A DNA stretch of 64,000 nucleotides from Streptomyces lavendulae subsp. lavendulae. Lineage in GTDB: Bacteria > Actinomycetota > Actinomycetes > Streptomycetales > Streptomycetaceae. The stretch is from positions 434,001 to 498,000 of the forward strand of contig NZ_CP024985.1 in the NCBI RefSeq assembly GCF_002803845.1. The letters are read 5' to 3'. Both the position numbers and the translations under genes were made by a program. Positions 34,922 through 44,089 of this stretch are shown here, in pieces (position 1 is the stretch's first letter; the number at the start of each line of letters is the position of its first letter). The notes under the pieces were generated by a model that saw only the letters and a list, made by a program, of their open reading frames with translations, did no database searches and was not told the origin of the DNA.

Positions 34922-37900
34922 TCAGGCACCCGCGTGGACGTAGGCCGCCCAGACGTGCGGCCGTTCGGGAATCCGCTCCCGTAACTCCCGTACGGCGTGG
35001 TGCAGGGCCAGTGCCGGGGTGTCGGCGTCGTCCGCCACCGCGCGGCGGTAGAAGGCCCGCGTGACCTGGTCCGCGTGCGTGCTGTCGATCTCCCAGAGCG
35101 TGCCGACCGCGGCGGGGAAGCCTGCGAGCAGGAAGGCGCTGGTGACGTGGATGGCCTCGTCGGTGAGCCGCTCCGACGTACGTGCGGTGCTGCAGGCCGT
35201 GAGGAAGGCGAGCCGCGCCGCACGCGGCCGCGCACGACAGATTTCGAGGACGGACAGCGGCTCGCCGCTCGGCAGGTGGAGCAGGGCGGCGGACGGCTCC
35301 GCTGGGTCGGTGGCCGCGTGGCAGCCGAAGTGTGCCCAGGGCGTGGTGCCGAGCTCGGCGAGTACGGCCTCGCGCGTCGCGGCGGCACCGACCAGCGGCT
35401 CGGACGCGCCGAGCAGCCCCGCCGCGTAGCGCGCCGCCGACGCGACCCCGGGCAGATCGTCTTCGGGCGAGGCGACCAGCAGGGCGCTTCCGACGCCGGT
35501 GGTGTCGCGCTGCCCGGCCCGGGCACGCGCGTAGGCGAGGGTCTGGAACCCGGGCACGTACGAGGAGACCACGGTGTCCAGCGCGGCGCCGCAGCCGTCG
35601 TACTCGCAGTCGGGCCGCGTGCACTGCGCCGCGTGCAGCGGCAGCGCGTTGAAGGCGCCGGTGGGCACCCACCAGATGCGCGGCCACGGGGCCGCGCCGT
35701 CCGTGGGCGCAGCCGCCCCCGCGAGGTCCAGGACCGGACGCACGATCTTGTGCCAGGTCCAGGAGAGCGTCCGGCGGACCGCAGCCCCGGCGGCGACGAG
35801 CTCCGCCGGGGTACGCCTGGACGAGCCCTGCGCGTTGATGGCCTCGACGGCCTCGCGCAGTTGCCGCGCCGCTTCGGTGACCTCGGCCGCCCCGATGTCC
35901 AGGTGCCATGCGGTGATCGACCGGGCCGTCACGACGAGGGCGTGGCAGTGGTCCGACGCGTGGTTGAGCACGATGACCGGGCCGTCGGCCGCGAGGGCGC
36001 GCAGCTTCTCGGCGGTCGGCGGGCGCAGGAAGTCCTCGAACCCGGGCTCGGTGCGGATGCGTGCGACCAGCTCGTCGAGGGCGCGCGAGGCACGGAGTCC
36101 GGCGAGCCGGGCCCGCTCCGCGCCGCCGGGGGTGCCCGCGGCGGGTTCGGCCGGTTCTGCCGTGAGTACGTCGGTCAGCTGCTCGAACTCGCGCGCCAGA
36201 CCGGGGTGCGCGGACCGCAGTTCGCCGAGGTCGGCGCGGGCCTCGATCCGCCGGGACAGCAGGAATCCGCGGCCGCGCTCCAGCAGCTCGGCCGCGCGCT
36301 CGACGTCGGGACCGGCCGCGCTGCGCAGGGCGGAGTCCAGATCGGGCAGTGCTTCCGGCAGGCGCTGCTCCGCCGCGGCCTCTTCGAGGAGCCGGACCAG
36401 GGACGCCAGCCGGTCCTTCAGCCGGGCCGGACCGTCGCGGAGCTGGACCGCCATGAGGACCAACTGGACGATCTTGCGTATGGACCCTTCGAACGATGTC
36501 AGCCCGAATTCGGCGGACTGCTGGTCGCTGCCCCGGTCGGTGATGCCGTGCATGGTCTCGACGGCCGCCTCCAGATGGGACAGGGCCAGGTCGATCCGCG
36601 GCCGGCGCGACCCCAGCGCGCCGGCCGCGGACGCGATCTCCGTGTTCGCCCGGATCCACGCCGGGAGCCCGGGGTCGCTCGGTGCGGAGGGGGCGACACC
36701 TGCCAGGCGGTCCCGGACCATTCCCATCAGGGTGTCGAAGAGGTGCGAAGGCTTCGCCGGACTCGGGGCAGGGTCCGAGTCCGAGTCCCGGTCCGGGTCC
36801 GGGTCCAGGTTCGGGTCCGGGGACGCGGGCTGCGGCGCGGGCGTCGGCTCCGAAGACACCGGAGGCAGGTACCGGCCCGTGGTGCCGAGGCCGACCAGGG
36901 CCATGAAGGTGCGCGCCTGCTCGGGCCAGCCGGAGGGTGCGTCGGCCTCGACCTCGTCGAGCACCCGGCCGGCCTCGCCCACGAGCAGCTCCGCCCGCTC
37001 CGGGTCCTCGCCGCGGATCTCCAGGGCGTGCAGGGCCAGTACCCGCATGAGCGTCATCGCGGTGAAGATCCGCATCCCGTGGCCGGGCGGGCACGCCGCG
37101 AACCGTAGGCGGCACCCTTCGATCTGTTCCTCGGTGATACCGGCCACCACGCCGCCGCCCGGCCCCAGGGTGGCCAGCAGATCTTCGTAGGCGTCGGCCA
37201 TCACGTCGAGGCCCGGCAGCTGCTCCCCCGCCGCGGACGCCGCCCGGGCGAGCTCCCTGAACTCCCCGGCGATCTCACGGGCCTGGCCGAGCCGGCCCGG
37301 CTCGTGGCCCGAGAGGAAGATCTGCACCGCGTTGTGCAATCGGGTGTGGGCCGAAACGACCGCCTGGTTGATGTCCCCCGGCTGTACTTCGGCAGCCGAC
37401 GCGGCCAGCAGGAACGCCCCCTCGCGCGCCGCTTCCGGATCGAGGGTCATGGCGGCCTGGATCGTGAGCGAACGGGCGAGGATCTCGTCCATCCCCGGCG
37501 CGAGTTCGGACGTGTGCGAGCGCGCGTCCCGCAGCAGTTCGACGATCTCTTCGAGGGAGTCGGGATGGCCGGACGAGCTGCCGCGGGCGGACAGCGCGAC
37601 CCCGAGCGCGGCGGACAGATGTGCCCGCGAGGTGGGGTCCTCGTCCTGGGCGCTGTCCGCGAGCAGTTCCCTGATCACCGCGATGTCGGAGTCGAGGTTC
37701 TCGGGATCGTCGAGGCGGATGTCGGCAACCCGGGCCACGCGCGAGACAATCGAGGCCGTCTCCGGATCCGTCGCGCCGTCCGGTCCGCCGCTGCCGGCCG
37801 TCACCGCGGCGACCGGCAGTGCCAACTCGTACCTGCCCTTGCGCAGCAGACCGAGCACCGGAAGGCCCGCCGGGGCCGTCGCCGCCGCCTGTTCGGTCAG

Positions 37901-39427
37901 GGCCCGGGCCTCCGCTTCGAGCCGGGCCGCCCTGGAGGGCTCGGTCTCCCGCAGCTCGCCGGCCCGTGCTCCCGCCAGGGCCGCCAGCAGGGCGACGTAG
38001 CCGTAGCGGTCCGGGGCGTCGGAGGGCACTGCGGCCAGGGCGGCGCGGTACCGGTCGATCTGCTGGTCGGATACGAAGCCGGCGCTCGTGCCGGTGCCGG
38101 TGCCGGTGCCGGTGGCGGTGGCGGTGGCGGTGCCGGTGCCGGTGCCGGTGCCGGTGGCGGTGCCGGTGCCGGTGGCGATCGAGGCCACGATGGCGAGGGT
38201 TTCCAGGTCGATGTCCGCAGGGGCGCCGCGCCGTGCGGCGCGCGCTCGCAGCCGGTCGACGAGTTCGGTCACCGCCGGTCCGGCGTTTTGCGGATCGTCG
38301 CCGTCCGCCAGCTCCTGCAACCGCTCGTACAGGGCGAGCTCCTCGGCGTCGTCGAGGACACCCGCCCCGCCGACGGAGGCGAGCAGTTCGGCCGCCTCGC
38401 TCGCCGCCCCGGCGTCGCCCCGCTCCCGGCCCAGGGCTTCGAGCGCCTGCCCCAGCGCGGCGGTGGCCGCGCCGTGCGCCGGATGGCCGGCCGGGGTGTC
38501 GGCGAGGGCCGCGCGCAGACGGCGTACCGCGCAGGCGATGCGTCCCGCGTCGTGCGCCCCCATCCCTGCCTCGGCAAGGGTCGCTCCGACGCGCAGGTCC
38601 CGCTCACCCGGCCATGTGGTGGGTTCGGCTTCCAGCTCGCGCAGGAAGCGCAGCCCCGCCGCCGCTTCGGGTGTGATCGCCCCCGCCGGGGCCGCCACGA
38701 AGGCCGCTTCGACCTCGGCGAGGGTGGGCTCACCCAGCAGCTGGGCCGCCTCCAGCACGACGCCGAGGGCGAGTTCGGCCGCCTCGGCCCCCACCGGTCC
38801 GACGGAGCCCGATGCAGCGGAGGCCAGCCTCTCGCACACCTCCCGGCCGTGGCGCGCCGCGGCGAGCAGCGCCTCGGGATCCGCCGTCAGCTGGAACCGC
38901 AGCACTTCGATCCCGAGGGCCTGGAAGACCAGTTCCACGTAACCCTCGTGGTCCTCGGGGAGGAGCTCCCGTGCCGTGCCGGACCAGGCGAACGCGCGGT
39001 CCAGCGCGTCCTGCCGGTCGTCCTCGGCCAGGTCCGGCGCCTGGAGCAACTCGGCGTGGGCCGCGCAGACCAGGTACGAGAAGCGCGCGTCGTGGATCGG
39101 GTCGGCGGGGTCGAAGGACTCCCGGAGGGGCTCGGGGAACGGAACCTGTTCCGGAACGCGCGGCTCCAGAAAGCCGAAGGTGGCGCCCACGACCATCATG
39201 TTCCGCTGCGCGTCGGGGTCCTCGGGGCCCTCGTGGCGGAACCAGAAGGTCCAGAAGACGGCCGCCACCGCGTCGAGGTCGATGGCCTCAGCCGGCGACG
39301 GAGTGCACAGGCGCAGCAGGGCGATCGCGTCGTCGGCGGCGTCCGGCTCGCGCAGCGGCGCGGGATCGCGGGCGTTCTGGGCTGCCAGCAGACGTGCCAC
39401 GACTCGTTCCCTGAGTGCGTTCATCAC
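34922..39427 (-). CDS. TPR-type helical / CHAT-protease protein (caspase-like conflict-system effector), with a TTA codon
   Basis: 1501 residues from GTG 39427 (or ATG 39424). Residues 1 to about 1130 are alpha-solenoid, TPR-like, interrupted by a Gly/Thr/Ala spacer (about 417-447) and an acidic Pro/Asp linker (about 864-891). The C-terminal CHAT domain (about 1140-1501) has both catalytic residues of a caspase-like peptidase: His about 1370 in WAHFGCHAATDP and Cys about 1412 in LAFLTACSTART, plus the FLLAGFPAAVGTLWEI block. A CTRPDCEYDGCG insert near 1270 may bind metal. Residue 1482 is a TTA codon (34982-34984), predicting bldA dependence. It is divergent from 39491/39916. By analogy it is a protease activated by partner-domain sensing. 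Confidence 0.85.
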   Translation of the reverse strand: MMNALRERVVARLLAAQNARDPAPLREPDAADDAIALLRLCTPSPAEAIDLDAVAAVFWTFWFRHEGPEDPDAQRNMMVVGATFGFLEPRVPEQVPFPEPLRESFDPADPIHDARFSYLVCAAHAELLQAPDLAEDDRQDALDRAFAWSGTARELLPEDHEGYVELVFQALGIEVLRFQLTADPEALLAAARHGREVCERLASAASGSVGPVGAEAAELALGVVLEAAQLLGEPTLAEVEAAFVAAPAGAITPEAAAGLRFLRELEAEPTTWPGERDLRVGATLAEAGMGAHDAGRIACAVRRLRAALADTPAGHPAHGAATAALGQALEALGRERGDAGAASEAAELLASVGGAGVLDDAEELALYERLQELADGDDPQNAGPAVTELVDRLRARAARRGAPADIDLETLAIVASIATGTGTATGTGTGTGTATATATGTGTGTGTSAGFVSDQQIDRYRAALAAVPSDAPDRYGYVALLAALAGARAGELRETEPSRAARLEAEARALTEQAAATAPAGLPVLGLLRKGRYELALPVAAVTAGSGGPDGATDPETASIVSRVARVADIRLDDPENLDSDIAVIRELLADSAQDEDPTSRAHLSAALGVALSARGSSSGHPDSLEEIVELLRDARSHTSELAPGMDEILARSLTIQAAMTLDPEAAREGAFLLAASAAEVQPGDINQAVVSAHTRLHNAVQIFLSGHEPGRLGQAREIAGEFRELARAASAAGEQLPGLDVMADAYEDLLATLGPGGGVVAGITEEQIEGCRLRFAACPPGHGMRIFTAMTLMRVLALHALEIRGEDPERAELLVGEAGRVLDEVEADAPSGWPEQARTFMALVGLGTTGRYLPPVSSEPTPAPQPASPDPNLDPDPDRDSDSDPAPSPAKPSHLFDTLMGMVRDRLAGVAPSAPSDPGLPAWIRANTEIASAAGALGSRRPRIDLALSHLEAAVETMHGITDRGSDQQSAEFGLTSFEGSIRKIVQLVLMAVQLRDGPARLKDRLASLVRLLEEAAAEQRLPEALPDLDSALRSAAGPDVERAAELLERGRGFLLSRRIEARADLGELRSAHPGLAREFEQLTDVLTAEPAEPAAGTPGGAERARLAGLRASRALDELVARIRTEPGFEDFLRPPTAEKLRALAADGPVIVLNHASDHCHALVVTARSITAWHLDIGAAEVTEAARQLREAVEAINAQGSSRRTPAELVAAGAAVRRTLSWTWHKIVRPVLDLAGAAAPTDGAAPWPRIWWVPTGAFNALPLHAAQCTRPDCEYDGCGAALDTVVSSYVPGFQTLAYARARAGQRDTTGVGSALLVASPEDDLPGVASAARYAAGLLGASEPLVGAAATREAVLAELGTTPWAHFGCHAATDPAEPSAALLHLPSGEPLSVLEICRARPRAARLAFLTACSTARTSERLTDEAIHVTSAFLLAGFPAAVGTLWEIDSTHADQVTRAFYRRAVADDADTPALALHHAVRELRERIPERPHVWAAYVHAGA
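38086..38177. repeat. Hexanucleotide repeat (GTGCCG/GTGGCG) inside the CHAT gene
   Basis: About 15 tandem 6-bp units alternate GTGCCG and GTGGCG. On the coding strand they give a Gly-Thr/Ala-Thr run. Because the unit is two codons, copy changes alter spacer length without a frameshift. A short run of the same GTGCCG unit occurs at 39844-39861 in the divergent partner gene. Confidence 0.85.
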
Positions 39428-39490
39428 GCACTACAGTAGTTTGATTTCACGTCAGAACACAGTGATCAAGCGGGAGTTGGGGAGGCCTCG
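39428..39490. promoter_or_regulatory. Divergent promoter region of the CHAT system
   Basis: 63 bp between divergent start codons, distinctly less GC-rich than its surroundings. It contains an 11-bp dyad ACTACAGTAGT (39430-39440) and a T-rich TTTGATTTCA. Both promoters must fit here or overlap, so the two arms are probably co-regulated. Exact hexamers are not clear. Confidence 0.4.
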
Positions 39491-39910
39491 GTGGGGGACG
39501 GAGCAAAGGCACGCAGGGTGTACGAGGAGGCCGTCGAATACCTGTGCCGCAATCTGGACGCGCTGCGCGAGCTGATCGGCCCCGCGCTCTGGGAGGCGCC
39601 CTTCGCGGCCGTCCGGGACGGCGACCCCGCCTCCGACGACTGGCGCGCCGCCGTACGCGCACTGCACGAGGCCGCCGAGGCGGCCGGGATACCGGGCGGG
39701 CTCGGTCTGTCGGCCACGATGGGCGTGGGCGGCTGGCCGTCCGGACCGACGCCGCGGTCGGTCGGGTGGGTCTGCCCCACGGGCCGCTGTGCCCGCGTGG
39801 ACCTGCGCGAGGACCCGGTGCCGCCGACGGCGGTGCCGGATCCGGTGCCGGTGCCGGTGCCGCCGGCGTGTGTCCTGGCCGGGCGGCCGATGCGTCTGGT
39901 GGGTGACTGA
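39491..39910 (+). CDS. Small CHAT-system-associated protein with a C-terminal Cys motif
   Basis: 139 residues from GTG 39491 (GGGGAGG before it). The N-terminal half is helical (RRVYEEAVEYLCRNLDALRE). The C-terminal half has WVCPTGRCARVDL and a later Cys (PPACVLAGRPMRL) like a rubredoxin- or zinc-knuckle-type motif, joined by a Val/Pro linker from GTGCCG repeats. Small proteins of this kind accompany CHAT/TPR conflict genes in actinomycetes (CATRA-type systems), probably as an adaptor or sensor. It is 5 bp from the next gene. The role is inferred from context. Confidence 0.7.
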   Translation: MGDGAKARRVYEEAVEYLCRNLDALRELIGPALWEAPFAAVRDGDPASDDWRAAVRALHEAAEAAGIPGGLGLSATMGVGGWPSGPTPRSVGWVCPTGRCARVDLREDPVPPTAVPDPVPVPVPPACVLAGRPMRLVGD

Positions 39911-39915
39911 GGCCG

Positions 39916-40728
39916 GTGGGACTGCTCGTAGAACTGCAGAAGCGCATACCCGACCGCTGGTTCCTGCGGCGGTTCCTCCCCGCCGGGCTGTTCGTGGCCC
40001 TCGCCCTCGTCGGTGGCGGACAGCTCGGGCAGCGCCACTGGAACGACCTCGGGCTCGCCCGGGAGCGGATCGCCGCCGCACTGCGGTTGAGCCGGGGCAC
40101 GACCGCGGACGGCGCCGCGGTGCTCGTCCTCGTCGCCGTGGCGGTGGTGGCGGCCGCGTTCGCGGTGCCCTTCGCGGCGGGCGCGATCGGGGCGCTGGCC
40201 TCCGGGAGCTGGCCGTGGTGGCTGGCGCCGCTGGGCCGGCGGCTGACCGCGTGGCGGGTACGGCGCTGGGCGCCCCCCGGGGACATCGCGCGGGAGGCCG
40301 TTCGGGCACGCGCCGCCGGACGGGAGCTGCGCGCCGATCGGCTGGACGCGCGCCGGGCCCGCAGCGCGCCGGTCGCACCCTGCTGTCCCACCTGGTCCGG
40401 AGACCGGTTCCGGGCTGCCGAGGCGGAGGTCAGGACGCGGACGGGACTGGACGTGGGCGACGCGTGGACCGGACTGCTGCTCACGGTGCCCGACACCTCC
40501 CGCACCACGTTGAGCGAGGCCCGGGAGGGCTACGACGCAGCGTGCGAGGGCCTCGCCTGGAGCATCGCGGTCACCTTCGTCGGCGTCTGGTGGTGGCCCG
40601 CGGCACTGCTGGGAGTCGTCCTGTGGCTGGCCTTCCGGCAGGCCCTGCGGCGCGCGGTGGAGGTCCTGTGCCGGACCACGGCGGCGGTGTTCGCCCTGCA
40701 GCACGACGACGGGGCCGTACCTCCCTGA
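39916..40728 (+). CDS. Four-TM membrane protein of the CHAT system (candidate effector)
   Basis: 270 residues from GTG 39916. There are two N-terminal helices (LPAGLFVALALVGGG and AVLVLVAVAVVAAAFAVPFA), a central charged cytosolic region of about 110 residues with many Arg, and two C-terminal helices (FVGVWWWPAALLGVVLWLAF). It is 5 bp from the small Cys-motif gene, so surely co-transcribed. In conflict systems such membrane proteins can be pore-forming effectors or anchors that a protease releases. That is inference; no family is recognised. Confidence 0.7.
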   Translation: MGLLVELQKRIPDRWFLRRFLPAGLFVALALVGGGQLGQRHWNDLGLARERIAAALRLSRGTTADGAAVLVLVAVAVVAAAFAVPFAAGAIGALASGSWPWWLAPLGRRLTAWRVRRWAPPGDIAREAVRARAAGRELRADRLDARRARSAPVAPCCPTWSGDRFRAAEAEVRTRTGLDVGDAWTGLLLTVPDTSRTTLSEAREGYDAACEGLAWSIAVTFVGVWWWPAALLGVVLWLAFRQALRRAVEVLCRTTAAVFALQHDDGAVPP

Positions 40729-40802
40729 GCCCGTACGGGGTCCGGTCGGGCAGTGCCGGTGCCGCCTGCAACCTTCGACCGTGGTCCGGCGTCGAACACT
40801 TC

Positions 40803-41294
40803 ATGATCGTTCTACTGGTGATCGGGGTTCCCGTCCTCACTGCGGCCATGACCGGCGCGACGTTCGTCCGCGTGGGCGTCACGGTCCGCAGCCGCTCGCT
40901 ACGCCCGCTGCTGAGGACACTCGCGTGCTTCCAGCTGTCGCTGGCCGCCTTCGGTATCGCAACCCTGGCCTTCGGGTGGGGACACTTGACCGGCTTCAGC
41001 GTCCCCGACCCCTATGCCCAATGCAACGGAGCGGGGTTCGACCGGACCGTCCCGCAGCGGCACCTGGTGACGAAGTCGGTGTTCCCCGTGTCCATCGTCT
41101 GCTCCGACTACCCGGACGGCAGGGACGGGGACGAGCAGGTGCCGGACTGGGTCAACCCGACCGTCTTCGCGGCCTCCGGGGTGGGCATCGCGGCTCTGGT
41201 CGCGATCCCCTTCACGGCCCGGGAACGGCGCCGCCGTACGGGAGCCGGTCCGACCCGCCGAGAGCAGCCGGACGCAGCACCGACGGGCGGCTGA
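40803..41294 (+). CDS. Small multi-TM protein, unknown
   Basis: 163 residues from ATG 40803. Helices lie at about 2-24, 35-60 and 125-145, with an extracytoplasmic loop carrying two Cys (PYAQCNGAGFDR and SIVCSDYPDG). The tail is basic. It lies 74 bp after the four-TM gene and could belong to the same unit, but I see no family link. Confidence 0.6.
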   Translation: MIVLLVIGVPVLTAAMTGATFVRVGVTVRSRSLRPLLRTLACFQLSLAAFGIATLAFGWGHLTGFSVPDPYAQCNGAGFDRTVPQRHLVTKSVFPVSIVCSDYPDGRDGDEQVPDWVNPTVFAASGVGIAALVAIPFTARERRRRTGAGPTRREQPDAAPTGG

Positions 41295-41307
41295 TGCCCC
41301 GGAGGAG

Positions 41308-41814
41308 TCAGCGGTCGAGGTCGATCGTGAAGCGCCTGGTGCCCGTACCGATCGTGTCGGCGTGGACCGAGCCGCGAGCCCGGTCGTACTTCCCGGTGCC
41401 GCCGGTGATCGCGTTGTCGAACGAAGGGGGAGGGCCCGGGACGAGATTGCCGAAGACCATCCCCTGCACGGCGAGCTGGCCGCCCGGGAGGGTGTAGGTC
41501 ACGACGCACTCCTCCGCGCCGCCGTTGTCGACCCGGGTGGTGGTGCAGGTGCCGTCGGTCTCGCCGACCTCCTTGCCCTCCTGGTCGAAGAGGACGGAGC
41601 GGAAGACGGTCCGATCGCCCTGAGCGGCGGCGCCGCCGGGGTTGACGGGGAAGCGGGTCTGCTGCGCGAGCCGGCCGATGAGTGTGATGACCCGGTCTTT
41701 GTCCTTGTCGTGCCCGGAATCGCCGCCCGTCGCGGCGGACGCGACAGGGGCGCAGGCGAGGAGGGCGACCAGCGCGGTGGCCGTGCCCAGACAGGCTGCT
41801 CTGATGGGACGCAT
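41308..41814 (-). CDS. Secreted allene-oxide-cyclase-barrel-like (dirigent-type) protein
   Basis: 168 residues from ATG 41814, chosen because AGGAG stands 8 bp before it; the in-frame ATG 41841 has no ribosome-binding site. A signal peptide (RPIRAACLGTATALVALLAC, cut after AASA) is followed by a small beta-barrel with VFRSVLFDQEGKEVGETDGT, GGQLAVQGMVFG and AITGGTGKYDRARGSV. This matches the AOC/dirigent superfamily found in actinomycetes. It is secreted; its ligand is unknown. Confidence 0.8.
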   Translation of the reverse strand: MRPIRAACLGTATALVALLACAPVASAATGGDSGHDKDKDRVITLIGRLAQQTRFPVNPGGAAAQGDRTVFRSVLFDQEGKEVGETDGTCTTTRVDNGGAEECVVTYTLPGGQLAVQGMVFGNLVPGPPPSFDNAITGGTGKYDRARGSVHADTIGTGTRRFTIDLDR

Positions 41815-41959
41815 CGTGCGGCTCCTGAGGTTGATGCTCATGGATGGTGAGGCGACGAACCCGTCATGCGATGTCCTTCATAGCCTCGGCTCTGCCACCC
41901 TCCGGAGCGTCACGGCGCGACCCACCGGCAGATCCGACCGATCAGACCAACCCCGGCAC

Positions 41960-42200
<241 letters not shown>

Positions 42201-42217
42201 GTCGGCGTGCCGTGGCG

Positions 42218-43864
42218 TCAGCTGTCGGAGCGGAATGCCCCGTGGACCCGGAGGTCTCCCTGGATGGATACCTTCCCGTCGTTCGTGTGCATGATCCATT
42301 CATGTCCGTTGCGGACCGACAGATGCGCGTTCGCGTTCATCTTTCCGTTGAAGCGGGACTCCCCCTGGACACGCAGGATGCCGAGGGTGGAGAGGTCTCC
42401 GTTGACGGTGAGCGTCCGGTGGGCCTGGACTTCGCCCTCGGCGTCGAGACGGCCGTGGACGATCAGGCGCGGCGGGCCGTCCTGCGTCTCCAGCACGTTG
42501 TCGACGCTCAGCCCGCCGTGGAGGGTGAGGCGCTCCTTGACCTGGGCCCTCTGGGTGACCACGTCGTTGAGGTCCGCCTTGTCGGCCGCGATGGTCCCCC
42601 ACTGACGGCTCCCGGCGCCCTGGAACACGTTCACCCCGGAGGGTGGGAACTCGATCCATCCGTCGGCGGCCGTGCGGCCCTGTACCCACTTGGTGTTGAT
42701 GCCGTTCAGGTCGGCCGTGTCGGCGGCGACGGTTCCCCAGTCCTGACCGCCGTCCTTGCGCACGTTCACTCCCGACCGCGGGAACTCGACCCATCCCTTG
42801 CCCGCGTCGCGGTCGCCCACCCACTGGGTGTTGATGCCGTTCACGCTCAGCTTGTCGGCCGTGACGGTTCCCAGGTCCTCTCCCCCGCCGCGGCCCACCC
42901 TGATTCCGTCGGACGGGAACCGGATCCACCCGGCGTCGCTCTCGCGTCCCCGGACCCATGTCGCGGTCACCGTCTCGGTGTCGGTCCTGGCGGCGGAGAG
43001 GGTGCCGAGGACGTCGCCGGCGTCACGTATCTGGGCACCCTGCGTGGTGAAGGTGATCCGGCCCTTGTCCGTCGTGCCCTCGACCCACGGGCTGTGGACT
43101 CCGCCGGTCGCCGTGACGCTCTCGAACTCGGGGCTGCGCAGGTGGACGGTGGTGGTGAGGAAGTACCCGGGCTGCTGCCCACCCGGGGAGGTCGCCATCA
43201 GGGTGTACGTGGCGTCCCGCTTCGGCTCCCGGCCCGCCGCCGGCGACCACTGCCAGCCGCCCGTTCCCTGCTTCGGCGTGACCGTCTCCGGGGAGCCGTC
43301 CGGGCCCTGGATCCAGTACGTGAGGGTGTCGGGACCGTCCCACTGCAGGACGACGTCCTGGCCCGCGACCACCAGGGACTCCCTGGGGCGGAAGTTGCGC
43401 GGAACCGTGGGCAGCCGCTTCAGCAGGCTCAGGGTCACCGGGTTCTTCTGCACCCTGGCGCCGTTCGCCGCCCTCTCCGTCACGCTCAGCAGCACCAGGC
43501 CCGCCGCGCCGGAGACGGGGAATCCGTCCAGGACCAGGGCCATGGAGCCGGCCTCCCGGAACAGCGCGTTGGGGCGGGCGGTCACGGTGAGGACGCCCGT
43601 GCTGTCGTCCCAGGCGACGACCGGCTCCTCCCCCGGCTTCGTCGCCGTGTTCCGCTCGACCCGCGCCGTGATCGTCTTCGGGTCTGCCGTCAGATCGCCG
43701 TCCGCCTGGCCACAGGGCACTCGCACCTCGATGGAGTACCAGATCACCTCGTCCATGGTCGGATTGGAGACGACGATGTAGACCGTTCCCTGGTGCTCCT
43801 CACCGGCGTCCGACACCTGCAACGAAGTCGGTTCGGTGAGGATTTCGTAGTGCAGAGAAGCCAT
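42218..43864 (-). CDS. Tail-fibre-like repeat protein, unknown function
   Basis: 548 residues from ATG 43864 (AGGGGG upstream). N-terminal Ig-like beta domains (about 1-240) are followed by at least three tandem units of about 46 residues. The units contain GWIRFPSDGIRVGRGGGEDL, GWVEFPRSGVNVRKDGGQDW and GWIEFPPSGVNVFQGAGSRQ, separated by TADKLSVNGINTQWV-like joints. The C-terminus is a short-repeat stretch (LTVNGDLSTLGILRVQGESR, NAHLSVRNGHEWIMHTNDGK). This is the style of phage tail fibres or trimeric beta-prism stalks. There is no signal peptide and no phage or contractile-injection gene around it. Function unknown. Confidence 0.65.
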   Translation of the reverse strand: MASLHYEILTEPTSLQVSDAGEEHQGTVYIVVSNPTMDEVIWYSIEVRVPCGQADGDLTADPKTITARVERNTATKPGEEPVVAWDDSTGVLTVTARPNALFREAGSMALVLDGFPVSGAAGLVLLSVTERAANGARVQKNPVTLSLLKRLPTVPRNFRPRESLVVAGQDVVLQWDGPDTLTYWIQGPDGSPETVTPKQGTGGWQWSPAAGREPKRDATYTLMATSPGGQQPGYFLTTTVHLRSPEFESVTATGGVHSPWVEGTTDKGRITFTTQGAQIRDAGDVLGTLSAARTDTETVTATWVRGRESDAGWIRFPSDGIRVGRGGGEDLGTVTADKLSVNGINTQWVGDRDAGKGWVEFPRSGVNVRKDGGQDWGTVAADTADLNGINTKWVQGRTAADGWIEFPPSGVNVFQGAGSRQWGTIAADKADLNDVVTQRAQVKERLTLHGGLSVDNVLETQDGPPRLIVHGRLDAEGEVQAHRTLTVNGDLSTLGILRVQGESRFNGKMNANAHLSVRNGHEWIMHTNDGKVSIQGDLRVHGAFRSDS

Positions 43865-43996
43865 CGCTGAAGACCCCCTGTTTACGCTGTCCGGTTACTT
43901 GCCCCCGACGGGCACAGCCCCCTCAGCACAGCATTCACCGGACATTCCGACGACCCGATCCGCCCTGACCGGCGCGAAATAGACCTGCACTGGCCG

Positions 43997-44015
43997 AATC
44001 GGGAATCTCCCGATT
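43997..44015. promoter_or_regulatory. Inverted repeat AATCGGGA-ATC-TCCCGATT
   Basis: A perfect 8-3-8 dyad between the tail-fibre-like gene start and the end of the Lrp gene. It could terminate the Lrp transcript (minus strand) or be an operator for the gene at 43864. There is no T-run. Confidence 0.45.
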
Positions 44016-44089
44016 TCTTGGATGATGAGGCCCCGGCGGACGTCTTGGTCCGCCCGGCCACGCGCGGGGGCGGCCACCGGATGCGGCGG

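Noticed and set aside
34997..37190. Plus-strand open frames opposite the CHAT gene
   Set aside because: They mirror the CHAT coding sequence, lack ribosome-binding sites and show no motifs.
38086..38177. Repeat array considered as a CRISPR or minisatellite
   Set aside because: Units are 6 bp, contiguous, without spacers, and encode an in-frame peptide spacer; no cas genes exist in the window.
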